A stretch of 64,000 nt of DNA from CAWFPR01 sp963817635. Its GTDB lineage: Bacteria; Acidobacteriota; Vicinamibacteria; Vicinamibacterales; 2-12-FULL-66-21. Below are positions 26,457-33,938 of this stretch, one piece after another (the first letter of the stretch is position 1; every line of letters begins with the position of its first letter). The stretch spans positions 296,519 to 360,518 of the forward strand of contig CAWFPR010000001.1 of NCBI GenBank assembly GCA_963817635.1. The letters are read 5' to 3'. The position numbers and the translations under genes are program-made. The notes beneath the pieces are model-generated. The model ran no database searches. It was not told the origin of the DNA and saw only the letters and a program-made list of their open reading frames with translations.

Positions 26457-26711
26457 CTATGCCGCGCCCGCAGCCAGATATTCCTGCACCACGTTGATGG
26501 TGTCCTGCACCGTGCCGATCCGCTGGATCCGCTCTTCGGCGACCTTGATTTTGAAGGCGTACTCGAGGTCGATCACGACTTCGAGCGACGAGAGGGAGTC
26601 GAGGCCGAGATCCTCCCGATAGCTCGAGGTGTCGAGGATCTCCGTCGGGGCGATTCCGGTGATGCGGTGGACGCTTTCCCGAATGGTTTCGCGGATTTGA
26701 TCGTCAGTCAT
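26457..26711 (-). CDS. Acyl carrier protein
   Basis: 84 residues from the ATG at 26711 with GGAGA six bases upstream. The phosphopantetheine site is LGLDSLSSLEVV, with the attachment Ser at 39. Helix I (IRETIRESVHRITGIAPTEI) and helix III (IGTVQDTINVVQEYL) are normal. It is distinct from a housekeeping ACP by context: it lies between a CrtI-like enzyme and an SDR-acyltransferase, downstream of two ketosynthases. The 70 bases before it are unusually AT-rich and hold a hairpin. An internal promoter or expression element is possible. Confidence 0.93.
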   Translation of the reverse strand: MTDDQIRETIRESVHRITGIAPTEILDTSSYREDLGLDSLSSLEVVIDLEYAFKIKVAEERIQRIGTVQDTINVVQEYLAAGAA

Positions 26712-26754
26712 CGTGTCTCCGGGTTTCTTAGCGGGGAACCGAGATTCTCGCACA

Positions 26755-26774
26755 ACTAGTAAGAAAATACTAGT
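26755..26774. promoter_or_regulatory. AT-rich inverted repeat upstream of the ACP gene
   Basis: ACTAGTA and TACTAGT form a perfect 7-bp inverted repeat around a six-base A/G-rich loop (plus strand). It lies in the only sizeable gap (70 bases) in the first half of the operon. The AT content contrasts with the flanking coding DNA. It could be an operator, an RNA element or an internal promoter; the sequence alone does not decide. Confidence 0.35.
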
Positions 26775-26781
26775 GACAAGA

Positions 26782-28275
26782 TCAGTCGCCGCCGCGTCCA
26801 CCCCCCGAGCCGAGAATCGCCGCCGCCACGTCCATGGCTGAGACGATGACCGGCGTAATCCCTCCCCCGGGCCGCGTCCAGTGGCCGGTGAAAAACAGGT
26901 TCCGGACCGGCCCCTCGATCCCCGGACGGGCGTCGCCAAGCTGGTCCGGCGACATTTCCCACCCGAGCATCGCGCCATGGTGATTCAGCGTGAACCGCCA
27001 GGACGTGAGCGCCGACGCGCTCTGCTGGAGCGCAATGTGCTGCGAGACACCCGGCATCACCTGCTCCAGGCGACTCATCAGGTCCTGCTCGATCGCCGCC
27101 TTGTGCGCCGCCCAGTCGGGCACCTCGTCGTAGCGCAGGTTCATGATGCGCTGGAGGATGATGACCTGGCCGCCCGGCGGGGCCATCGCCGGCTCGTACA
27201 TGGTCGGGATGAACACCTTGAACGCATCCCGCACGACATCGTCCGGCTCCCAGGAGCGCCAGTGATAGCCGCTCGCCTCGCGGATGTCGTCCAGCGGCAG
27301 GTCGCGCAGGCCGAGGTGCACGAGAAAGCAGGGACTCGTCGGCCGGAGCCCGCGGGCCGCGCGAATCGCTTCCTCCCCGATGACGGCGGAGCCGAGGAGC
27401 CGTTCGAGCGTCAGCACGAGGTCGCCGTTCGCGACGACCCGGCCCGCCCGCACCCTGACGGTGTGGCGGCGCGCGCCGAGCCCGGTCGTCACTTCCACGC
27501 CGACGGCCGTCCCCCCCTCGACGACGATTCGCTCGACCATCGAACGCATCAGGATGTCGCCGCCATGCTCGCGGACGATCCGGGCAAGATCGTCGGCGAA
27601 GACCTGCGAGCCGCCCTCCGGGTAGTAGTTCCCGAGGAAATACGAGAGGCGGAGCATCGAGTCGAAGACGAACGACGTCCGGGACGGCGGGGACCCCCAG
27701 TGGGCGCAGTCGGCGGCGAGGAGCAGCTTGAGCTTGCGGTCGCGAAATTCCCGGTCGAGGACGTCGTGCAGGGTCAGGCGCTGGAGCCGCTCGAACCGCT
27801 CGGAGTGGCGTCCCCGGAAGTAGTGCAGGAGCCCGTGGAGGTAGCCGTCGCGCACAATCGTGAAGAAGCGATCGAGCGCCTCGGCTTCGTGCGGAAAGGT
27901 CGCCCGCAGCGCATCGGCGTACTCGTCGAAATCGGCCGACACCGAGAAGCTGCTGCCATCGGGAAAGTGAAAGTGATCGACCGGGTCCATCTTGACCCAG
28001 CGCGTTCGCGAGCCGAGGCGTTCGAGCAGCGACCCGGTGATGGTCATCGGGTTGCCGAGCAGCGGATAGAAATGCGTGGCGGCGTCGAAGATGAACCGGC
28101 CGCGCCGGAACGTGCTGCAGTAGCCGCCGACCATGTAGTGCTGCTCGACCAGCAGCACGCGCACGCCGCCGCGCGCGAGCAGCGCCGCGCAGATCAGCCC
28201 GCCGATCCCGGCGCCGATGACGACGACGTCATAGGCAGGCTGCGGGTCGCCGGCAAGGGCCGTGAACGCTCTCAT
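26782..28275 (-). CDS. CrtI/phytoene-desaturase-like FAD oxidoreductase
   Basis: 497 residues. The N-terminal FAD motif is VVVIGAGIGGLICAALLARG with the acidic end LLVEQHYMVGGYCSTF, the standard GG..S.F of the CrtI/RetSat group. The C-terminal FAD motif is FTGHWTRPGGGITPVIVSAM. The family desaturates or saturates carotenoids, retinol and other polyenes. No carotenoid synthase is nearby, so it may desaturate the acyl or polyene chain made by the ketosynthases (inference). Its ATG overlaps the HMGR stop by four bases. Confidence 0.9.
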   Translation of the reverse strand: MRAFTALAGDPQPAYDVVVIGAGIGGLICAALLARGGVRVLLVEQHYMVGGYCSTFRRGRFIFDAATHFYPLLGNPMTITGSLLERLGSRTRWVKMDPVDHFHFPDGSSFSVSADFDEYADALRATFPHEAEALDRFFTIVRDGYLHGLLHYFRGRHSERFERLQRLTLHDVLDREFRDRKLKLLLAADCAHWGSPPSRTSFVFDSMLRLSYFLGNYYPEGGSQVFADDLARIVREHGGDILMRSMVERIVVEGGTAVGVEVTTGLGARRHTVRVRAGRVVANGDLVLTLERLLGSAVIGEEAIRAARGLRPTSPCFLVHLGLRDLPLDDIREASGYHWRSWEPDDVVRDAFKVFIPTMYEPAMAPPGGQVIILQRIMNLRYDEVPDWAAHKAAIEQDLMSRLEQVMPGVSQHIALQQSASALTSWRFTLNHHGAMLGWEMSPDQLGDARPGIEGPVRNLFFTGHWTRPGGGITPVIVSAMDVAAAILGSGGGRGGD

Positions 28276-29501
28276 GGCGAGCCGGGGCGATTGCGTCCGT
28301 AGGACTCGTGGGCGTTGACGAACTCGCCCGATCCGATCGCGGCGGCCATCGACAGGTCGCCGCCGAGCAGCGCGGCGGCGACGATTTCGGCGAACTTGCG
28401 CGCGTGCCCCGCTCCGGCGCAGCCGAGGATCCCGAGGGTCTCCGGGCTCGTGCCGAGGGCCGTTCCGCCACCGACGGTCGCCACGGTCAGCGACGGCAGC
28501 GTCACGCTCGCGTACAGATCGCCTTCGGCGGTGACTTCGTAGTCCGTGATGCCGACGGCGGCGTTCGCGACGTTGGCCACGTCCTGGCCGCAGGCGATGA
28601 AGATGGCGGCCAGGCCGTTGGCATAGTGGCCGTTGTAGCCGATCGAGCCCGCCTGGAGGTGCCCGACAACGGTCTCGTGCCAGACCGCGGCAATCTCGCG
28701 CGGCGTGATGCGCATGTACGCCTGAAGCACCCCCGCGGGAATGCGCGCGCCGGCGACGACGGTCTTTCCCTTGCCGCCCGCGAGCAGGAAGCCGCTCGCG
28801 CGTTTTTCACTGCTCATGCCGCTGAAAACGGTGAAGCGCGGTGCAACGCCCTGCGCCACCAGCCACCGGCAGGCGTGGTCGGTGGCCTTGACGATCATGT
28901 TCATGCCCTGCGCGTCGGCGGTGTCGTAGTAGAAGCTGACGATGACCGAGCGGCCCGAGGGGCGCGGCTGCACCCGCACGAGACGGCCGTGCCGGGTGGT
29001 CGATTCCGCCTCGGCGCGCAGCGCGTCGAAATGCCCCGGCAGTTCCGCCGCGAAGCGATGGGCCTCGGCCACCGAGTCGAACGCGAAGGTCGGCGAGACG
29101 ACGTTCTCGTCGACGAACACGCGGGCTGTAACGCCCCCGGCGCGCGTGAGCATGACCATCCCGCGCTCGTAGGACCGGACGAGCGCGCCTTCGGTCGTCG
29201 CCATCGGGACGTAGAACATGCCGCGCGCGTGCTCGCCGTGGACGAGCAGAGGGCCCGCAATCCCGAGCGGCATCTGGACCGAACCGATGGGGTTTTCGAT
29301 GTTGCCGCGCATCGCCTCGGTCGGGATGCCGCACGAGGCGACCGTCGGCAGCGCGGCGGCGGTCTGCCGTTCAATCCACTCCCGCCGCAGGCGCACATCG
29401 TCCGGGCTGTAGCCCTGGGCGGTGAACCGGGGCACGAGCGGCAGGCCGGCGGCCGGACCGCCGGCCGGAGGCTGCGCCGGAGGCTTCGACTTGCGTGTCA
29501 T
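28272..29501 (-). CDS. Class I hydroxymethylglutaryl-CoA reductase homologue
   Basis: 409 residues with the full class I catalytic set: ENPIGSVQMPLGIAGP, Glu104 in MATTEG, DAQGMNM at 196-202 (class I has DAMGMNM), Lys233 in SSEKRAS, Asp307 in CGQDVAN, GGGT at 344-347 and His398 near the C-terminus (FVNAHES). Class I enzymes use NADPH to reduce HMG-CoA to mevalonate in two hydride steps. No other mevalonate-pathway gene is in the window. The gene overlaps both neighbours, so it is translationally coupled to the Cys-less ketosynthase. It could supply mevalonate or act on another thioester (inference). Confidence 0.93.
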   Translation of the reverse strand: MTRKSKPPAQPPAGGPAAGLPLVPRFTAQGYSPDDVRLRREWIERQTAAALPTVASCGIPTEAMRGNIENPIGSVQMPLGIAGPLLVHGEHARGMFYVPMATTEGALVRSYERGMVMLTRAGGVTARVFVDENVVSPTFAFDSVAEAHRFAAELPGHFDALRAEAESTTRHGRLVRVQPRPSGRSVIVSFYYDTADAQGMNMIVKATDHACRWLVAQGVAPRFTVFSGMSSEKRASGFLLAGGKGKTVVAGARIPAGVLQAYMRITPREIAAVWHETVVGHLQAGSIGYNGHYANGLAAIFIACGQDVANVANAAVGITDYEVTAEGDLYASVTLPSLTVATVGGGTALGTSPETLGILGCAGAGHARKFAEIVAAALLGGDLSMAAAIGSGEFVNAHESYGRNRPGSP

Positions 29502-30730
29502 CAGGCGAGCGACAGGACCAGGGCCGCGCAGTTGCCCTCGGGCGTGAGCGCCGTCACGAGCGCGTGCGAAGCCTGGAGCGGCCGGGTCCCCGCGGCGATG
29601 TCGATCCGGACGGCGGGATCCGGCGCGGTCAGTCCGGCAATGCCCGGCAGGCGCCCTTCGCGCATCGATTCGACTATCGCGATGGTCTGGAGGGGCCCGG
29701 ATGCCCCGAGCGTTTCGCCGGTCATCGCCTTGATGGCCGTCACCGGCGTCCGGCTGCCGATAGCCTCGGCGATGCCCGCCGCCTCGCGCCGGTCGAGCGC
29801 GGGACTTCCGTGGGCCGACGCCGACACGGCGCCAATCGTGCCCGGCTCGATGCCGCTCTCGGCGAGGGCGCGATTGATGGTGGCCGCCAGGGGATGCCCG
29901 TCCTCCGCGCCAGGCGACGCGACGCCGGAATCGAAGCCGTTGGCGCTGCCGAGCACCCGGCCGAGGATCCGCGCGCCGCGCGCGAGGGCCACCTCCTCGG
30001 CTTCGAGCACGAGGAAGGCGCCGGCCTCGCCGAGCACCGCGCCGCGGCGGCCCGCGTCGAAGGGGACGCCCGCGGCACCAGGCCCGTCCGCCCGGGCCAG
30101 TCGGCCGCCGCGCTCGAAGCCGAGAAACGACTCGAAGGAGATTTCCTCGGCGCCCCCGGCCACCAGGACATCCGCGCGGCCGGTCGCGACCAGTTGGGCG
30201 GCGTAGCCGAGCGCCTGGAGGCCCGACGCCGCGCCCGCCGCAATCGTCGAGTTGATGCCGCGCAACTGCTGCCAGATGGCGACCTGGCCGGCGGCTGCGT
30301 TCAGCACGGTGTTCGAAAAATCCAGCGCGCTGGCGTACTCGGGTCCGGCCTGCAGGGCGCGACGGTCGAACTCCCCGATGGTGTGCACCCCCGAGAACAT
30401 CGTGCCGAGGACGAGCCCGACGGTGTGCGTCTTGCGCAGGTCGAGCGACCAGCCGCTGTCGGCCAGGGCGAGCTCCACACCAACCAGCGCCAGACGGCCC
30501 GTCCGATCGAGCTGACGGATGTTGCCGGGCCGCAGATACCGTTCGGGCGCGAACGCCGGCACTTCCGCGGCCAGGCAGCCGGGCACGGCATCGGCGGGAA
30601 ACACCGTGGGCGCGTTGAAGGGCCGCTGGCCGTCGCAGAGCGCGGCGAACAGCTGGGCGCGCTGATCGCCGAGCGCGCAGATGGCGCCGATACCCGTGAT
30701 GACAACGCGTCGGGAGGGCGTCACCGGCAT
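29501..30730 (-). CDS. Cys-less ketosynthase (KS-beta/chain-length-factor-like)
   Basis: 409 residues with thiolase-fold KAS II layout (VVITGIGAICALG, AGGAEEISFESFLGF). The nucleophile position, aligned with Cys165 of the partner, is Ala167 within STIAAGAASG. The first catalytic His is kept in SASAHGSPALD, and the second is Glu in MTGETLGA. This matches the KS-beta role in type II systems, where a Cys-less subunit pairs with an active KS and sets chain length, although Gln rather than Ala is usual there. The start at 30730 overlaps the active KS by ten bases; an alternative GTG at 30724 would give a four-base overlap. Confidence 0.85.
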   Translation of the reverse strand: MPVTPSRRVVITGIGAICALGDQRAQLFAALCDGQRPFNAPTVFPADAVPGCLAAEVPAFAPERYLRPGNIRQLDRTGRLALVGVELALADSGWSLDLRKTHTVGLVLGTMFSGVHTIGEFDRRALQAGPEYASALDFSNTVLNAAAGQVAIWQQLRGINSTIAAGAASGLQALGYAAQLVATGRADVLVAGGAEEISFESFLGFERGGRLARADGPGAAGVPFDAGRRGAVLGEAGAFLVLEAEEVALARGARILGRVLGSANGFDSGVASPGAEDGHPLAATINRALAESGIEPGTIGAVSASAHGSPALDRREAAGIAEAIGSRTPVTAIKAMTGETLGASGPLQTIAIVESMREGRLPGIAGLTAPDPAVRIDIAAGTRPLQASHALVTALTPEGNCAALVLSLA

Positions 30731-31938
30731 GCCCGGATGATCACCGACGCGTTGTTGCCGCCGAACGCATAGGCGTTGTTCATTGCAACCTCGACGCGCT
30801 GGCGCCGGGTGTGGTTCGGCACGTAGTCGAGGTCACACTGCGGATCGGGCGTCTCATAGTTGATGGTGGGCGGCAGCGCGCCGTCGTGGACCGCGAGGGC
30901 GCAGGCGGCCGCCTCGATCGCCGATGCCGCGCCCATCGTGTGTCCGAGCATGGACTTGATCGAGCTCATCGGCACGTGCGGCGCCGCGTCGCCGAACGCC
31001 TCCTTCACCGCGGCCGTTTCGACCCGGTCGTTCACCGCGGTGCCCGTGCCGTGCGCGCTGATGTAGCTGACCTCGCGGGGCTCGACGCCGGCATCCGCCA
31101 TGGCGATCTGCATCGCCCGGACCGCGCCGTTGCCCTGCGGGGCGGTCATGTGATTCGCGTCGCACGTCAGGCCGTAGCCGGCCAGCTCCGCATAGATGCG
31201 GGCGCCGCGCGCGACCGCCTGCGCCTCGCGCTCCAGCACGAGTATGGCGGCCCCCTCGCCCGGCACCATGCCCTTCCGGTTGCGGTCGAACGGCTGGCAC
31301 CGTTCCGGCGCGATGGCGCCGAGACGCGAGAAGCCCGTGTAGGTGATCCGGGAGAAGCAGTCGGAGCCGCCCGCGAGCATCACGTCGGCCGCCCCCGCGC
31401 GGAGGGAGTCGGCGGCGAAGGCGAGCGCATAGTTACCGGCGGCGCAGGCCGTCGGGATGACGAGGTTCGGCCCGCCGAACTCGAATTCGGAAGCCACGTG
31501 CGCCGCCATGGTGTGGCAGGGATACCGCTCGACGAATTCAGCGCCGATCGCCTCGCGCGTCCCGGCGATTTCCATGTCGTCGAACCGCTCGATCAGGATG
31601 GGCTCGCCCGACGTCGTCCCGAGCGAGACCCCGACCGCCCGCGGATCGGCGCCCCCCGGCGCGAGCGCGGCATCCTCGAGCGCGAGGCGCGCCGCGGCGA
31701 TGGCCAGCTGGGAGGCGCGCCCCATCGAGTCCGGGCGCAGGCGCCGGAAGAACGGCGACGGCTCGAAATCCTTGACCTCGCCGCCGATGTGCGCGGCGTG
31801 GCGCGCGCTGTCGAAAGAGGTGACCGGTCCGATGCCGCACGCGCCGGCGAGCAGCGCCCGCCAGAACGGCTCGACGCCTGTACCAATCGAGGTGACGAGC
31901 CCGATGCCCGTGATGACGATGCGTGGACGTGCCTCCAT
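30721..31938 (-). CDS. Beta-ketoacyl-ACP synthase (KS-alpha), first gene of the operon
   Basis: 405 residues from the ATG at 31938, complete Cys-His-His triad: Cys165 in PTACAAGNYA, His296 in SAHGTGTAVND and His333 in MLGHTMGAAS. It catalyses decarboxylative Claisen condensation of malonyl-ACP with an acyl primer. With the neighbouring KS-beta and ACP it makes a minimal type II polyketide/fatty-acid-like set. An extension to 31980 would enter the divergent kinase gene and is rejected. The promoter must lie in the 26-base gap or within the kinase gene. Confidence 0.93.
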   Translation of the reverse strand: MEARPRIVITGIGLVTSIGTGVEPFWRALLAGACGIGPVTSFDSARHAAHIGGEVKDFEPSPFFRRLRPDSMGRASQLAIAAARLALEDAALAPGGADPRAVGVSLGTTSGEPILIERFDDMEIAGTREAIGAEFVERYPCHTMAAHVASEFEFGGPNLVIPTACAAGNYALAFAADSLRAGAADVMLAGGSDCFSRITYTGFSRLGAIAPERCQPFDRNRKGMVPGEGAAILVLEREAQAVARGARIYAELAGYGLTCDANHMTAPQGNGAVRAMQIAMADAGVEPREVSYISAHGTGTAVNDRVETAAVKEAFGDAAPHVPMSSIKSMLGHTMGAASAIEAAACALAVHDGALPPTINYETPDPQCDLDYVPNHTRRQRVEVAMNNAYAFGGNNASVIIRACR

Positions 31939-31964
31939 CAAGCGGTTAGTATAAATGCGCCGGC
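31939..31964. promoter_or_regulatory. Bidirectional promoter gap between KS operon and histidine kinase
   Basis: A 26-base spacer containing TAGTATAAAT. On the minus strand this gives TATACT, a good -10 hexamer, about 10 bases upstream of the KS start. On the plus strand it gives TATAAA about 10 bases upstream of the kinase GTG. Both transcripts would be nearly leaderless. I see no convincing -35 for either direction. Confidence 0.35.
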
Positions 31965-33308
31965 GTGCAAATGAACTCACAATCGCAGGCGCGGCGGCGG
32001 TCCCCGACCATCGGCCTGGTTATCGGGCTGCTCGTCACGCTTGGCGCGGTCCTTGCCGACTCGTGGTACATGACGCAGCAGATCGGGCGGCTGCGCGCGC
32101 TTCAGACGGACCTGGCGGAGCGGAGCCGCAAGGATTCGCTCCAGTTGCTCCGCATCCAGAACGACCTGAATCTCGCCGCCCTTGCGATGCGCGACATGAT
32201 CGACACCGACGAGCGGTATCCGCTCACCGCCTGGCACCCGCAGCTCGAACGTGTGCGCCTCGATCTCGCCGACGCGCTCAGGCGGGAAGAGGCTCTGGCG
32301 GTGAACCGGCGCAGCCCCGCGCAGCGCCAGTTCCTGGGTGAGTCGAATACGCAGTTCTGGGACGCGGTCGGCCGGATGTTCGCGATGGCGCTCGAGGGGC
32401 GCGAAGACGAAGCGCGCGCCCAGATCCGCCTGTCGCTCGTCGCGCGGCAGGGCGCGCTCTCCACGACCGTCGCCCGCCTGCTCGTCGAGAACAACGAGAG
32501 CGAAGAACAGATGGCGCTCCAGGTACAGGGCATCTACAACGACGTGCAGCGTCAGGTGTACCTCTTCCTCGGCGCCACGCTGGCGGCGATCATCCTCGCG
32601 AGCGCCTCCGTGATCCGGGGCAACCGGCGGCTGTTCCGCGAGATCGCGGCGTTGTCGGAGCGGCGGCACGAGCTGGCGCAGCAGCTGATCGCCACGCGCG
32701 AGACGACCCTGCGCGCGATCGCACGCGAGCTGCACGATGAGTTCGGCCAGATTCTCACCGCCATGGGATCGATGCTCCGCCGCGCCGGCGCCCACGCCCC
32801 AGAGGGGTCGCCCCTGCGCGCGGAGCTGCGCGAGGTGTCCGAGATTGCTCAGACAACGCTCGAGCACGTGCGCGACCTGTCGCAAACGCTGCACCCCTCG
32901 ATTCTCGACAACGCCGGGCTCGACCAGGCGATCGACTGGTACCTGTCGAACGTGCAGCGCCAGCTCGGTCTCACGGTGTCGTTCGAGCGGTCGGGACCGC
33001 CGCTGCGGATCGACCGGGAGACCGGCATCCATGTCTATCGCATCCTCCAGGAGGCGCTCAGCAACGTGGCCCACCACGCGGGCACCTCGGAAGCGGCCGT
33101 CCGGCTCCGCGCGGCCGGCACCGGCCTGGAACTCGACGTCGAAGATCACGGGGCCGGCCTCGACGGCAGGCCCGAACGGCGCGGCCTCGGCATCGTGACG
33201 ATGCGGGAGCGCGCCGAACTCGTCGGCGGCACCATCGAGTTCACGACGCCGGCCGGCGGCGGAACGCTCGTTCGACTCCACGTGCCGGCAGACAGACCAG
33301 AGGCATGA
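31965..33308 (+). CDS. NarL-type membrane sensor histidine kinase
   Basis: 447 residues from GTG at 31965 (ATG at 31971 also possible). TM1 is ~15-37 (IGLVIGLLVTLGAVLADSWY). An extracytoplasmic helical sensor of ~150 residues follows, then TM2 near 190-212 (VYLFLGATLAAIILASASVI). The HisKA_3 box is IARELHDEFGQ with phospho-His near 257. The ATPase has EALSNVAHHAG (N box), DHGAGLDG (G1) and RGLGIVTMRERAELVGG (G2). It overlaps the response regulator by four bases and is divergent from the KS operon, which it probably controls. Confidence 0.92.
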   Translation: MQMNSQSQARRRSPTIGLVIGLLVTLGAVLADSWYMTQQIGRLRALQTDLAERSRKDSLQLLRIQNDLNLAALAMRDMIDTDERYPLTAWHPQLERVRLDLADALRREEALAVNRRSPAQRQFLGESNTQFWDAVGRMFAMALEGREDEARAQIRLSLVARQGALSTTVARLLVENNESEEQMALQVQGIYNDVQRQVYLFLGATLAAIILASASVIRGNRRLFREIAALSERRHELAQQLIATRETTLRAIARELHDEFGQILTAMGSMLRRAGAHAPEGSPLRAELREVSEIAQTTLEHVRDLSQTLHPSILDNAGLDQAIDWYLSNVQRQLGLTVSFERSGPPLRIDRETGIHVYRILQEALSNVAHHAGTSEAAVRLRAAGTGLELDVEDHGAGLDGRPERRGLGIVTMRERAELVGGTIEFTTPAGGGTLVRLHVPADRPEA

Positions 33309-33938
33309 CCGATCCCATCACCGTCCTGCTCGTCGACGACCACGTCCTTGTCCGCCGCGGGTTCCGGCGGCTGCTGGAGGACGACCCGGGGATCGCCGTG
33401 GTCGGCGAAGCCACGAACGGCCGGGAAGCCGTCGCGCTCGCCGCCAGCCTCGAGCCGCAGGTCGTCGTCATGGACTGCGCCATGCCGGGAATGAACGGGA
33501 TCGAGACCATGCGCCACATGCTCGAGGCCTCGCCCGGCCTGAAGGTCCTGATCCTGAGCATGCACTCCGAAGGCACGCTCGTCCGCCAGGCACTCGACGC
33601 GGGCGCCTGCGGCTACATCCTGAAGAGCGCGCTCGACCTCGACCTGGCCGCGGCGGTGCGCCAGGTGGCCGGCGGCGACCGGGTGATCGACCCGAGCCTC
33701 ACCGCGACGCACGAACTGAAGAGAGGGGAGCGCACGCGGGCCCTGTCGGCGCGCGAACTCGAGGTGCTCCGGTTGATTTGCGAGGGGCTCTCCAACCGTG
33801 GAGATCGGCGTGCGGCTGTCGGTGAGCGTCAACACAGTCGCCGTGCACCGCGCGAACATCATGAACGCACTCGACGTGCACAAGACGGCTGAACTGGTCG
33901 TCTACGCGATCCAGTACGGCCTCGTCCAGCTTCGATGA
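33305..33938 (+). CDS. NarL/LuxR-type response regulator (one-base frameshift in HTH)
   Basis: The receiver domain is complete: DD at 11-12, phospho-acceptor Asp57 (VVVMDCAMPG) and Lys near 107 (YILKSALD). The LuxR helix-turn-helix begins RELEVLRLICEGLSNR, after which an extra G near 33799 throws the frame. Without it the protein continues EIGVRLSVSVNTVAVHRANI and ends QYGLVQLR at 33938, overlapping the next ATG (ATGA). The intact downstream overlap argues that the extra base is an error or very recent. Partner of the upstream kinase. Confidence 0.85.

Noticed and set aside
13846..28275. Carotenoid biosynthesis cluster
   Set aside because: A CrtI-like enzyme and a cleavage oxygenase are present, but there is no phytoene/squalene synthase, GGPP synthase or cyclase.
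28272..29501. HMGR taken as evidence of a local mevalonate pathway
   Set aside because: No mevalonate kinase, decarboxylase or HMG-CoA synthase is found in the window; pathway membership cannot be claimed.
1..31938. Enediyne cluster (UnbV/ASPIC proteins, DUF1702-like proteins and halogenase together)
   Set aside because: There is no iterative enediyne PKS or thioesterase. The ketosynthases are discrete type II proteins, and ASPIC proteins are widespread in Acidobacteriota.
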